From the NCBI GenBank assembly GCA_035702805.1, contig DASSZN010000374.1, positions 1-12,774 on the forward strand: 12,774 nucleotides of DNA, in the 5' to 3' direction. This document shows positions 1 to 8,100 of the stretch, piece after piece. The DNA is from DASSZN01 sp035702805 (GTDB lineage Bacteria; Chloroflexota; Chloroflexia; Thermomicrobiales; Thermomicrobiaceae). Under the pieces are notes generated by a model that was not told where the DNA came from, made no database searches, and worked only from the letters and a program-made list of their open reading frames with translations. Both the position numbers and the translations under genes were made by a program. Positions within the stretch are counted from its first letter, which is position 1. Every line of letters starts with the position of its first letter.

Positions 1-162
1 CGCGGCGTGGTCATGATCGCCCATGGGCGGTCTGACAGCACGGCCATCCGCAACGCCGTGTCCGGTGCCCATCGCGCCGCGAGCAGTGCCCTGGCAGAGG
101 CGCTCGCCAACAGGATAACCGCGGCAACCCAAGGGGTCCCCGATGGGGACCTCCCCCGCTGA
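1..162 (+). CDS. plsX: PlsX phosphate acyltransferase, C-terminal fragment (5' end outside window)
   Basis: Frame 1 is open from the window edge to a TGA at 160-162 and gives the last 53 residues of a protein. It begins RGVVMIAHGRSDSTAIRNAV, which matches the conserved C-terminal segment of PlsX (consensus near NGVVIIAHGRS..AI.NAI). PlsX makes acyl-phosphate from acyl-ACP for PlsY, the first committed step of phosphatidic acid synthesis in most bacteria, at the cytoplasmic face of the membrane. The Ala-rich helix after the motif is usual; the last dozen residues (TQGVPDGDLPR) look like a non-conserved tail. The gene converges on the HU gene with 75 bases between the stop codons, and I see no hairpin followed by a T run in that gap. 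The N-terminal and catalytic parts are off the window, so integrity cannot be judged. Confidence 0.88.
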   Translation, partial: RGVVMIAHGRSDSTAIRNAVSGAHRAASSALAEALANRITAATQGVPDGDLPR

Positions 163-237
163 GCCGAGGTTCGAGCTGCTGGGGCGTACCCGGCACCACG
201 GACGTCGTCTGCCGCGCGGGTCCGCGTCCGCTAGAGG

Positions 238-519
238 CTACTCCTCGGAGCCGACCGCGCGCTTCAGCTGCGTGCCGGGCTTGAACGTCGGGCTCTTGCG
301 CGACGGAATGGTGATGCGCTCGCCGGTCTGCGGGTTGCGCCCCTCACGTGAGCCGCGCTCGCTGACGCGAAACGTCCCGAAACCGGTGATGGCGACCTCG
401 TCGCCGCCGGCCAGTGCGTCCTGGATCGCGTCGAAGGTGGCATTCACGACGGCGCCGACCTGGCTGTCCGGTTGCTGGACCTTGCGCGACACGGTCTTGA
501 CGAGATCGCTCTTTCGCAT
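238..519 (-). CDS. hup: HU-family DNA-binding protein
   Basis: A 93-residue protein of the usual HU/IHF length (about 90). It starts MRKSDLVKTVS with the helix-turn-helix dimer body at about 3-40. GFGTF follows at 46-50, then the DNA-embracing arm with RNPQTGE at 61-67, including Pro63, the residue that intercalates into DNA in HU and IHF. It ends with the FKPG..LK motif at 79-86. HU dimers bend and compact DNA without strong sequence preference and assist replication, repair and transcription. The ATG at 517-519 is preceded on the minus strand by GGAG (529-532) nine bases away, which supports this start. The gene stands alone: its promoter is at 575-602, it is convergent with plsX, and the RNA methyltransferase gene ends 109 bases upstream. 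The family is certain; HU rather than IHF is inferred from lineage and solitary placement. Confidence 0.96.
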   Translation of the reverse strand: MRKSDLVKTVSRKVQQPDSQVGAVVNATFDAIQDALAGGDEVAITGFGTFRVSERGSREGRNPQTGERITIPSRKSPTFKPGTQLKRAVGSEE

Positions 520-574
520 GGTCTAATACTCCGATCGTAGGCCACGCGGCCCGCTTCACTCCGACCTGGCTTTC

Positions 575-602
575 ACTATAGCACGTATCGAACCACGATC
601 AA
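575..602 (-). promoter_or_regulatory. Predicted sigma-70-type promoter for the HU gene
   Basis: On the minus strand, TTGATC (597-602) and TATAGT (575-580) are separated by 16 bases. They match the -35 and -10 consensus at 4 of 6 and 5 of 6 positions. Transcription would start near 568, giving a leader of about 50 bases that carries the GGAG ribosome site before the HU ATG. The promoter lies between the end of the methyltransferase gene and HU, so HU can be made independently of the upstream operon. Prediction from sequence only. Confidence 0.6.
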
Positions 603-613
603 GCGTCGAAGGC

Positions 614-623
614 CGTACGTACG
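614..623. repeat. 10-bp perfect palindrome CGTACGTACG upstream of HU
   Basis: CGTACGTACG reads the same on both strands and sits 11 bases upstream of the -35 box predicted for HU, just after the methyltransferase stop codon. No T run follows on either strand, so it is not a typical intrinsic terminator. It could be a binding site for a dimeric regulator of HU, but a 10-base palindrome can occur by chance in GC-rich DNA. Confidence 0.3.
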
Positions 624-628
624 CCGGT

Positions 629-1453
629 TCAGGCCGAGGTTGGCGGCAATTCTTGCCGCCGTCGCTGCCGTGCGGCCTCGAACAGGACCACCGAACCGGC
701 GACGGCGGCGTTGAGCGACTCGACGCCGGTAGCGAGCGGGATGGCGACGGTCCCGGTCGCGACGCGCCGCGCGTCGGCCGATACCCCTGACGCCTCGTTG
801 CCCACGATCAGGCATGACGACCTGGTCCAGTCGACGGCGTCGTAGGCCAGCGTCGCGTCGGCCGAGGCGGCGAGCCGCTGGCGGCATGCCAGCAGCGCGG
901 GGTCGGGTTCCGTCCAGTCGACCTGGCGGATCGCGACGCGAAAGTGGGCGCCCATCCCGGCGCGAACGACCTTTGGGGCGAACGGGTCGGCGGTGCCGGG
1001 ACCGACGAAGATCGCGTCTGCACCGGCCGCGGCAGCCGATCGAATCAGCGTCCCGAGGTTGCCCGGGTCACGGATCGCGTCCGTCGCGAGGAAGAGCGGT
1101 TCGACGCCCGCGACGGTGCGCGGAGCGACGTTGGGCAGCGGGAAGACGGCAACGATGCCCTGCGGCGTCTCGGTGTCGGCGACCGCGCGCATGACCGTAG
1201 ACGTGACCGGGATGAGGCGCGCGCCCGACTCCACGGCCCGTGCAGCGACGGCCGTCGCAGTCGCGCTCGCGCTGTCGACGTCGTGGAACACGATCGTTGG
1301 GGTCGCTCCAGTCGCGAGGCCGTCCTCGACCAAACGGGCGCCCTCGACGAGGAACGCCCCCTCGGCCAGACGTGCCTTCCGGCGCTCCAGCGAGCGGGCG
1401 TACTTGACCCAGCGGTTATGAACGCTCGAGACGATCGGCGCGTCGCGCTCCAC
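629..1453 (-). CDS. TrmH/SpoU-family RNA 2'-O-methyltransferase
   Basis: About 274 residues from a GTG at 1451-1453. The N-terminal part (SSVHNRWVKYARSLERRKAR, then FLVEGARLVEDGL) is the RNA-binding substrate domain of RlmB/TrmH-like enzymes. The C-terminal part is the knotted SPOUT fold with all three SpoU motifs: DPGNLGTLIRSA at about 129-140 (Asn132, Arg138), LIVGNEASGVS at about 215-225, and IPLATGVESLNAAVAGS at about 238-254. Such enzymes transfer methyl from S-adenosylmethionine to a ribose 2'-OH of rRNA or tRNA; the exact target cannot be read from sequence. The GTG lies 13 bases after the rplT stop and fits the family N-terminus. An ATG at 1516 is in frame but would overlap rplT by 50 bases and add non-conserved residues. 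No strong Shine-Dalgarno is visible, so expression probably depends on translation of rplT. It is the last gene of the infC operon. Confidence 0.9.
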   Translation of the reverse strand: MERDAPIVSSVHNRWVKYARSLERRKARLAEGAFLVEGARLVEDGLATGATPTIVFHDVDSASATATAVAARAVESGARLIPVTSTVMRAVADTETPQGIVAVFPLPNVAPRTVAGVEPLFLATDAIRDPGNLGTLIRSAAAAGADAIFVGPGTADPFAPKVVRAGMGAHFRVAIRQVDWTEPDPALLACRQRLAASADATLAYDAVDWTRSSCLIVGNEASGVSADARRVATGTVAIPLATGVESLNAAVAGSVVLFEAARQRRRQELPPTSA

Positions 1454-1466
1454 GGTCAGTCCCGGC

Positions 1467-1820
1467 TCAGAGCGCCTGCTTGGCCACCTCGACCAGTTGG
1501 GCGAAACCGGCGGCATCCCGCACCGCGAGGTCGGCGAGCATCTTCCGGTCGACCTCGACCCCGGCCTTGCTCAGGCCCTGGATGAAGCGACCATAGGGCA
1601 TGCCGTTCTGACGAGCGCCGGCGTTGATGCGCACGATCCAGAGGCGCCGCATGTCGCGCTTGCGCGTCTTGCGGTCGCGGTACTGATACTGGAGCGACCG
1701 CATGACGGCTTCATTCGCACGCTTGATCAGGCGATGGCGAGTACCGCGGAAGCCGCGCGCGCGGTGGAGGATCTTGTTGTGCCGACGACGTACCGTTACG
1801 CCGCGCTTCACCCGAACCAT
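1467..1820 (-). CDS. rplT: Large ribosomal subunit protein L20 (bL20)
   Basis: A protein of 117 residues, the usual length for bL20. The sequence has the expected basic N-terminal extension (MVRVKRGVTVRRRHNKIL), the ARGFRGTR motif at about 21-28, and the globular RNA-binding part with DRKTRKRDMRRLWIVRINA at 49-67 and MPYGRFIQGL at 74-83. L20 binds 23S rRNA early and is required for 50S assembly. In several bacteria it also represses its own operon by binding the mRNA leader. The ATG is preceded by GGGAG (1831-1835) with 10 bases spacing. The stop of rpmI lies 34 bases upstream and the methyltransferase starts 13 bases downstream. Confidence 0.98.
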   Translation of the reverse strand: MVRVKRGVTVRRRHNKILHRARGFRGTRHRLIKRANEAVMRSLQYQYRDRKTRKRDMRRLWIVRINAGARQNGMPYGRFIQGLSKAGVEVDRKMLADLAVRDAAGFAQLVEVAKQAL

Positions 1821-1854
1821 TGGTTGCTCTCTCCCTCGTCGACCGCGACGCGGC

Positions 1855-2055
1855 CTACAGGCCGTAGGGCAGCAGGCGCCGGATGCGCTTGCGGTTGGTC
1901 GGCCCGAGCTCGACCATCTTGTCGAAGTCGCGCTTGGTGCGCGGGGCGCGGCGGCGGCGGAAGTGGCTCTTGAGGCCGTGCATCCGCATGACTTTGCCGG
2001 TCCCGGTCACCTTGAAGCGGCGCTTCGCGCTGCTCTTGGTCTTCTGCTTCGGCAT
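1855..2055 (-). CDS. rpmI: Large ribosomal subunit protein L35 (bL35)
   Basis: The protein is 66 residues, starting MPKQKTKSSAKRRFKVTGTG, a highly characteristic bL35 N-terminus, and rich in Lys and Arg throughout as expected for a small 23S rRNA-binding protein. The frame stays open upstream to 2148, but the extension would overlap infC and has no family similarity. The ATG at 2053-2055 has the strong ribosome site GAGGAAG (2057-2063) directly before it, which fixes the start. It sits 13 bases after the infC stop and 34 bases before rplT, the classic infC-rpmI-rplT order. The protein is slightly richer in Arg than Lys in its second half, in keeping with the high GC content. Confidence 0.97.
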   Translation of the reverse strand: MPKQKTKSSAKRRFKVTGTGKVMRMHGLKSHFRRRRAPRTKRDFDKMVELGPTNRKRIRRLLPYGL

Positions 2056-2068
2056 GCTTCCTCTACCC

Positions 2069-2659
2069 TCACTGGCCCGCTGGCGGCGGGGTCGCGGCCG
2101 GAGGCTCGCCCGGCGGCTCCTCTTCAACATGGTCCGGCCGCGCGGCACGCGTCGGACTGAGGAACATGACCATGGTCCGGCCCTCCATGTGCGGCGTCTG
2201 GTCGACGACGCTCACGGGGCCCAGTTGTTCGGCCATGCGCTCGAGCAAGCCCTGTCCGATGTCCTGGTGGGCGATCTCGCGGCCACGGAATAGCACGGAC
2301 ACCTTGACCTTGTCGCCCGCCTCGAGGAACCGCTGTGCCTGGCGGCCCTTGGTCTCCAGGTCGTGATCGTCGATCTTGGGCCGCAGCCGCACTTCCTTGA
2401 CCGCGACGATCTTCTGGCGCTTGCGCGATTCGCGCTCCCGCCGGCTCTCCTCGTAACGGAACTTTCCGTAGTCCATGAGCCGGCAGACCGGCGGCATCGC
2501 GTTCGGCTGTACCTCGACGAGGTCAAGCCCGCGCTCGCGTGCCATGTCGAGCGCGTCGCGAGTTCTGATGATCCCGACGTGCGATCCATCCTCGTCGATC
2601 AGCCGCACCTCGGGAACACGAATCCGCTCGTTGATTCGGATAGGCCTGTTTGTGCTGAT
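2069..2659 (-). CDS. infC: Translation initiation factor IF-3, probable ATC start
   Basis: IF-3 binds the 30S subunit, checks the start codon and initiator tRNA, and keeps subunits apart. The family begins where this protein reads STNRPIRINERIRVPEVRLI. The N domain has VCRLMDYGKF (about 58-67), the linker is the Lys/Arg-rich 70-90 region, and the C domain has LFRGREIAHQDIG (about 123-135) and EGRTMVMFLSP (about 159-169). An acidic, Pro-rich tail of about 26 residues follows the usual end of the family. No ATG, GTG or TTG lies at the family N-terminus. Instead an ATC codon (2657-2659) stands 5 bases after GGGAGG (2665-2670), giving 196 residues. Non-standard AUU or AUC starts are known for infC and let IF-3 limit its own synthesis. 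A GTG at 2725 is in frame but would sit about 3 bases from the predicted transcript start and add 22 non-conserved residues. Confidence 0.93.
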   Translation of the reverse strand: MSTNRPIRINERIRVPEVRLIDEDGSHVGIIRTRDALDMARERGLDLVEVQPNAMPPVCRLMDYGKFRYEESRRERESRKRQKIVAVKEVRLRPKIDDHDLETKGRQAQRFLEAGDKVKVSVLFRGREIAHQDIGQGLLERMAEQLGPVSVVDQTPHMEGRTMVMFLSPTRAARPDHVEEEPPGEPPAATPPPAGQ

Positions 2660-2664
2660 GGATG

Positions 2665-2670
2665 CCTCCC
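2665..2670 (-). promoter_or_regulatory. infC: Shine-Dalgarno deciding the infC start (GGGAGG)
   Basis: Minus-strand GGGAGG is complementary to the anti-Shine-Dalgarno end of 16S rRNA and ends 5 bases before an ATC codon. No standard start codon follows at a usable distance, and IF-3 family similarity begins exactly there. It is the main evidence for ATC initiation of infC. Confidence 0.7.
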
Positions 2671-2685
2671 GTAAGACGTACAGAA

Positions 2686-2713
2686 CCGCAGCAACGACGA
2701 CCGCGTGCTGCGG
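2686..2713 (-). promoter_or_regulatory. Hairpin in the infC mRNA leader
   Basis: The arms CCGCAGCA and TGCTGCGG (2686-2693 and 2706-2713) are perfectly complementary over 8 base pairs with a 12-base loop. The hairpin lies between the predicted infC transcript start (about 2728) and the Shine-Dalgarno (2665-2670), so it would form in the 5' untranslated leader. No U run follows, which argues against an intrinsic terminator. A role as a translational operator, for example for L20 or IF-3, or in setting mRNA stability, is inference. I cannot match it to the known Bacillus L20 leader. Confidence 0.5.
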
Positions 2714-2734
2714 CTGAGGACTCACCGTTGAGCA

Positions 2735-2763
2735 ATAGTAGCACAGCCCGGCCGGAACGGCAA
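2735..2763 (-). promoter_or_regulatory. Predicted promoter of the infC-rpmI-rplT-methyltransferase operon
   Basis: On the minus strand, TTGCCG (2758-2763) and TACTAT (2735-2740) are 17 bases apart. Each matches consensus at 4 of 6 positions. A TG one base before the -10 (TGCTACTAT) makes an extended -10 element. Predicted initiation near 2728 leaves a leader of about 70 bases to the ATC start. The element lies in the only gap between the upstream membrane-protein gene and infC. Confidence 0.55.
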
Positions 2764-2773
2764 TTTCCCGGCC
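2750..2773. repeat. Inverted repeat enclosing the infC -35 box
   Basis: Plus-strand GGCCGGAA (2750-2757) and TCCCGGCC (2766-2773) form a dyad. Six G-C pairs are exact, and in minus-strand RNA the stem extends to 8 pairs with one G-U. The 8-base centre contains the predicted -35 hexamer of infC. As RNA it could be a GC-rich hairpin ending the transcript of the 769-residue membrane protein gene, whose stop is at 2808-2810, but no U run follows. As DNA it could be an operator for the infC promoter. Which applies cannot be told from sequence. Confidence 0.45.
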
Positions 2774-2807
2774 GCGGTGGCGCGGTGCCGCTCCGGAACC
2801 CGAGCCC

Positions 2808-5117
2808 TCAACTGGGGCGTTGGTAGATCGTCACGTCCCCCTGGCGGAAGACCACCGGCCAGCCGAGGTGTGGGATCTGGGCCAGGGACGCCGCGGGGTA
2901 GGGCGGCCCGACGGTGCAGCCGGCCGACGAGCCGCGCTCCTCCTGCGAGCCGACGTAGATATAGGTCACGTGGTAGCGGCTCAACGCCTGCCGCGCAGCC
3001 GGTGAGGTCGGGTCGCGGTAGATCTGGTTCACCGCCTGCTCGCGCTGCCGGATCTCCTGAAGTTGGGACGGCGTGCCGTCGCGCCACTGGTACTCGTGGA
3101 AGTTCCAGCCGATCACGGTCGGGATGCCGGTGGCCATCGAGACGCGGTCCTGGGGCAGCCCGTCCGCGATGCCGTAGGAGCATCCGGGCGCCTCGAGCAC
3201 CACGCTGCCCGGCCCGGCGTGCGCGGAGAGCCAGGCGATGCCGGCGGCCTCGGCCGAGTCGACGGTCGCGACGTAGCTCAGCCCGTCGATGCCCTGCCAG
3301 GACGCGAAGCCATTGTCCCACCGAAAGGCTGACAGTGGCGGGTAGAGGGCGGCTCCAAGAACGAGCACGCCGACCAGTGCCCCGGATGCCCATGCCGCCG
3401 GGGTGCCGAGCCGACGTGCCAGCGCTGGCAGGACGACGGGGAGCGCTGCCGCGGAGGCGACCGAGAAGATCGACCAGACCTGAAAGTACACCTTGAAAAC
3501 GGTGTTCATCCGATCGCCAAAGGCATCCTGCAGGTAGAACACCTCGACCACCAGCACCAGCAGGCAGCCAAGAGCGAAGAGCCAGCCGGGGAAGCGCAGC
3601 GGTTCGGGCAGCCAGTCGCGCGTCAGCGCAACCGCCAGGAAGACGCCGGGCAAGCCGAAGAGGACCAGGGCCGGGAATCCGAGCAGGTCCGCGACGAGCA
3701 GCGTGCCGCCGCTGATCGCCATCGCCGCAATCACATTGGGCCGTCGGCAGGATGGCAACGCTGCCCAGACCGCGCCGATCGCGACGAGCATGATGGCGAG
3801 GAAGAGTCCATGGACCTCGAGGAGCGGCCCGAGAGCGCTCTTCGCCCAGACCACGACGCCGATCGTCCGGGCCACCGTCGCGAGGATCGGAAGACTCTGG
3901 ATCGGCGCGGGGAGCGCGGCATTGGAGCCGACCGACGGGACATAGCGCAAGGCAAACGGCAGCGCCGCGATGATTGCCGATGCGGCGAGCAGGGCGATCC
4001 GTTCGACGTTCGCGCGCCAGGCTGTATGCGGGGTGAGGAGGATGGCCCCGGCGGCGATGACAAGCGCGGTCGGCATATCCCAGGAGTTGATGACGTAGAG
4101 CGCGCCGCCAACCGCACCCGCCGCCGCCAGCGGCAGTGCGTCCTCCCGGAGCCGCCTGCCCGATTGGCAGAGTGCCACCAGTCCAACCGCGAGCCCGATC
4201 GCCGAGATGAAGATGGGGAGCGCGAGCACGTGGGGGTGGAGGTCTCCGAGCACGAAGGAGAACGCGGGGAACTCGTTGATGGTGGGATGCGACGCCGACG
4301 AGCCGGGGATGCCGGTATCGACGATCACGCGCGACGCGCCCCAGCCGACGCCCTCCCACCATGACGCGGCGAGCGTCCCCTGCGGGTTGTGCAGCAACAC
4401 CCACGGCGTCTTGAGGTTGCCGACGCCGACGAGGAAGAGCGGGCCCAGGGCCGCGGCCGCGAGCGTCCGGGCGCGACCGCCGCCGGCCAGACGGGAGATA
4501 TTCGCCGCCACGCCACCGACCGCCACCGTCGCGGACGCGAAGAGGGTTGCCAGGCTGAGGTTGAAGGCGACACCCGGAGTCGTGCCCGAGAGTCGCGCCA
4601 GGACTCCCATCATCAGGTACCCGAGGTAGTAGTAGTTGATCGGCTGACCGGCGAACCAGGGATCGGGCGGCGGCACGGCCCGCGTCCGGATAGCGCTGCT
4701 GAGGAAAGCGAGGTCCATGGGCTTCTCGGTGTAGGCGACGGCTGGGTTGAAGCCGCGGAAGATGACATACCCCAAGAAGAACGCCAGCGAAGCCACCTCG
4801 ACCACGAGTACCCAGCGCCATCGCTCCGCAAGGAAGCGGGCGAGGCTCCGCCGGACGAGCAGGTGGGCCCATCCGGCAACCGCGACCACCGCGATCGCGA
4901 GGACGATCACCACGTTAGTGAACGGCAGGACGCCAACCGCGGCGGGCCACCAGGTGATCCCCACTGCGATCAGCAACCCGAGGGGGCGTGCCAGGCTCCA
5001 GCCGCGATCGGACAATCCGCGAGCGGCGTAGAAGACAACGGGGTACACGGCTGCCGCGACAACCGTGAGGACGAGGTACCACCGAAGCGCGTCGGCGACG
5101 GACTGGCCCACCGTCAC
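2808..5117 (-). CDS. DUF2298 (Chlor_Arch_YYY) multi-pass membrane protein
   Basis: A very hydrophobic protein of 769 residues with many membrane spans and an extracytoplasmic-looking C-terminal part (about 600-769). Signature segments in order: EKPMDLAFL at 131-139, DPWFAGQ..NYYYLGY at 152-167 (the YYY motif), NEFPAFSFVLGDLHPH at 281-296, NSWDMP at 344-349, RMNTVFKVYFQVW at 536-548, and TGIPTVIGWNFHEYQWR at 663-679. This is the pattern of the DUF2298 family, known mainly from Chloroflexi and archaea, function unknown. Conserved acidic and His residues at membrane edges recall GT-C lipid-linked sugar transferases; that link is inference. The start is GTG at 5115-5117, overlapping the upstream TGA as GTGA, with AAGGG (5125-5129) 7 bases before it, so translation is probably coupled to the 1480-residue gene. 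Its C-terminal half is a paralogue of this protein. No signal peptide is needed: the first span is at about 12-30. Confidence 0.9.
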   Translation of the reverse strand: MTVGQSVADALRWYLVLTVVAAAVYPVVFYAARGLSDRGWSLARPLGLLIAVGITWWPAAVGVLPFTNVVIVLAIAVVAVAGWAHLLVRRSLARFLAERWRWVLVVEVASLAFFLGYVIFRGFNPAVAYTEKPMDLAFLSSAIRTRAVPPPDPWFAGQPINYYYLGYLMMGVLARLSGTTPGVAFNLSLATLFASATVAVGGVAANISRLAGGGRARTLAAAALGPLFLVGVGNLKTPWVLLHNPQGTLAASWWEGVGWGASRVIVDTGIPGSSASHPTINEFPAFSFVLGDLHPHVLALPIFISAIGLAVGLVALCQSGRRLREDALPLAAAGAVGGALYVINSWDMPTALVIAAGAILLTPHTAWRANVERIALLAASAIIAALPFALRYVPSVGSNAALPAPIQSLPILATVARTIGVVVWAKSALGPLLEVHGLFLAIMLVAIGAVWAALPSCRRPNVIAAMAISGGTLLVADLLGFPALVLFGLPGVFLAVALTRDWLPEPLRFPGWLFALGCLLVLVVEVFYLQDAFGDRMNTVFKVYFQVWSIFSVASAAALPVVLPALARRLGTPAAWASGALVGVLVLGAALYPPLSAFRWDNGFASWQGIDGLSYVATVDSAEAAGIAWLSAHAGPGSVVLEAPGCSYGIADGLPQDRVSMATGIPTVIGWNFHEYQWRDGTPSQLQEIRQREQAVNQIYRDPTSPAARQALSRYHVTYIYVGSQEERGSSAGCTVGPPYPAASLAQIPHLGWPVVFRQGDVTIYQRPS

Positions 5118-8100
5118 GACGTCACCCTTGCGCCCGGCGCGGGTGGGAGCGAAGGTGTCGGCAGCACTTCATAGATCGTCGTGTGGCCCGAGTGAAAGGC
5201 CACCCTTAGGGAGGTGCCGACCATCTGGTTGAACGCGTCCAACCCCGCGGACGTCGCGTAGTACGGGCCGGGCACGGAGATGCCCGCGTAGCCGGGCGGG
5301 ACCGTCCAGAGGCGCTCGACATCGCCGACGACGATGTAGCGCACCTGGTACTGACGCAGCAACTGCAGTTTCAGGTTGATGTCCGTCGTGACGTAGATCT
5401 CGCGCACGTCGTGGAGGCGCTGTTCGATGCCGGGCGCGTACCGTTGCTGGAGCTCGTGGCTGTCCCACCCGAGCACGTCGGGAAAGCCGGTGCCGGCCGA
5501 GATGCGGGACCCGTTGCCCCGATAGGGCCCGATGCTTGCCTCGAGGATCACGGGGATTCCGGTGGCGTTCTGGCGCAGCCACTGGATCGCCGCGTAGTCC
5601 CCGCCGAATTCGATCGGCTGGCCGAGTGAGTTCGTGATATACGAGTGCTTCATCCAGGCGAGCCCGTCGAGCGACGGTGAGGTTGGGCTTCCCGGCATGC
5701 GCTGGCTGAGGCGTGGACCCGTAGCGAGCACCGGGTAGGCAAGGGCAGCGACGATCAGCACGCTGCTGAGGGCAACGGCGTACGTGGCAACCGGGAAGCC
5801 GGAGCTCATTCCACCGACGTCGTCCCGCGCGACCCCGCGGCGTGGCCCGGCGATCAGCCCAAGCGGTGCGTTCTCGTGCTCACGGTATGCCTGACGAAGG
5901 AGCCAGGTCAGCGCCAGGCCGGCGGCGAGCGCGTAGAGTGTCCAACCCTCCATATAGAACTTGAAGACCGTGTTCATGCGCTCCCAGGCGGAGCCGCTGA
6001 GGTCGTCGACGACGTAGACGAGATCCGCCACGAGCGTCACCAGCGCCGCGCCGGCCACGCAGAGAGCGGCGAACCCGGCCGCCGGGCGCTCGCGCAGCCG
6101 GAGCCACAGCGCGGACGCGCCAACCATCACCGCGACGAGGAACGCTCCGGTTGGCCTGCTGGTCGCGAGCACGCCGATCACCAGCGATGCCAGGACAGCG
6201 GCGACCACGCCCCAGCGCGCATCGACGACCGCGGCGACCGCCATGGGAACCAACCAGGTCAACGCGCCGCTGACGATCATCGCAAGGGCCACCGAGAAGA
6301 GCACGTGCCGCGCGTCGGTGATGGCTACGTTCCCCGCGAACAGGGCAACGACGAACGCCGCCAGCGCCGCTACCGCGCCGTAGGCAAGCCGCAGCGGGTC
6401 TGAGCGCTCGGCACGCCAGCGCGTGAACGCGAGCGTGACCGCCAGCAATCCGAGCACGCCGAGGTAGAGTCCGAAGTGAACGAAGTACTCCCCAAGCGGT
6501 GTGCCCCACTGCGTCGGCTTCACGCCACTCACCAGTGCCACGAACCGCGTGAAGAAGGGCGCGAAGCAGAGCCAGGCGAGCCCGCCGACGACCGCCGCTC
6601 GCAGCACGGCCGTCACGATGGGTCGGAGCCGGAGCGTATGGCCACGAACGGCTCCGTAGAGTTGCGCCGCGGCGACGACCAGCGCGCTGATCGGTAAGTC
6701 CCACGAGTTCGTGACGGCAATGCTGCCCAGCACGACGCCCGTCGTGCCGACCCACAGCCAGGCCGGTAATCGGCCCGGATCGTCTGGCCGCCGGATGACC
6801 CAGGCGTAGGCCAGCGCAAGCAGGAGAACGGTGAGTGGCAGGACGATCACGTGGGGGTGCAGGTCAGCCCAGATGAGGCTGAAGTAGGGGAACTCGGTGA
6901 TGGCGTAGTCGACGACGCTCCGACTCTGCCAGAAGTCCACGGTGAGCGACCGGCTCTGGAGGACCTGCGTTGCGGCGTCGAGATTTCCGACGCCGATGTA
7001 CACGAGGACGCCGAGGAGCCCGGCGGCGATCTGCCAGCGCGCACGCTTGAGCCGGTGCAGGTTAGTCGCGAGCGCGGTGGTCAGGCTGAACGCGGCGGCG
7101 GCGAGCAGGCCGCCCACGGTAGCGATGGCGAGCTGAAATGCGATCTCGGGCTGGATACCGGTCAGCTTCCAGAGGAGGGCGACCAAGTAGAACCCGTAGT
7201 AGTAGTAGTTCATCACCCCGCCGGCGTACCAGGGGTCGTACGGCGGGAAGGTGGCGCTGCGCGCGATTGCGCTCGTATAGGCCATCTCCATCGGCTTCTC
7301 GCCGCCGAAGTAGGTCTGCCAGAGGTCGGGATTGAGCGAGCGGAGGAACAGGAAGCCAAGGAACGCAAGGAGGAACACCAGTTCCGCGGCGACGACCAGG
7401 CGATGGCGACGGCGCGCCTCTCGCAGTGCCTCGATGGTTCGGCGGTGGAGCCCCCACCAGAACGCCGCCGCAACCAGGGCAATCCCCACCACGATCGTCC
7501 AGACGGTGAATCGCGCGACGCCCAGGCTGACCGCGATCCAGACCAGGTAGGCAACGGCCAGGAGCCCGACGACTCGCGCAAATCCCCAGCCAAGGTCGGG
7601 GAAGGCCCGGAACAGCGTGAGCGAGAGCGGCAGTCCCACCGCGCCGATCAGCGTCAGCGCGACGAGCCAGACGATGATCGCGATGACCTGATTGTTCGTG
7701 ACCTGGCTCGACCAGCCGAGGTCGTGGGCGGCCGGCAGGGTGCCGACCGGTTGACCCAGGCTAAGGTTGCCCGGTGGCGCGGCGCGCGTGGGCGACCATG
7801 GCTGCGTCAGCGCCGCGGCGAAGCGGGCGTCGAGTTGCGCGGTCGAGAGCGTGTCGACCTTCTGGTAGATCCGGACGACCGGGTGGTCGTAGACGCGGAA
7901 GCTCTCGTCAACCCACTGGTCATTGAAGACAAACGGGCCGAGTCGCGGAAAGTCGGTCCCCTCGTAGACGAGCCGGAAGCCAAGTTGTCCGCCCTCGAGC
8001 AGCCGGTAGTACTCCGAGGTGACGGGATAGCGCCACGGCAGGCGCGGGATCGAGCGGGCAAGCCGGTTGCTCGAGAGGATGATGTAGTTCGCCTGCTTGA

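Noticed and set aside
163..237. Intrinsic terminator between the convergent plsX and HU genes
   Set aside because: Only distant short complementary segments (CCGAGG and CCTCGG) and no T run on either strand.
143..526. Plus-strand open frame of 127 residues opposite HU
   Set aside because: Antisense to a certain HU gene, with no domain or ribosome site.
1454..1516. Longer methyltransferase start at 1516
   Set aside because: Would overlap rplT by 50 bases and the added residues do not resemble the family.
2056..2148. Upstream extension of rpmI to an ATG-equivalent at 2148
   Set aside because: Overlaps the end of infC and encodes basic sequence with no L35 similarity; the start at 2055 has a strong ribosome site.
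2723..2725. In-frame GTG as infC start (218 residues)
   Set aside because: It sits about 3 bases from the predicted transcript start, has no Shine-Dalgarno, and would translate the leader hairpin into 22 residues not found in IF-3. It remains a second choice.
2722..4872. A 716-residue minus-strand open frame
   Set aside because: Lies in another frame of the DUF2298 gene, rich in R, P, G and A with no recognisable domain, while the overlapping frame has strong family motifs.
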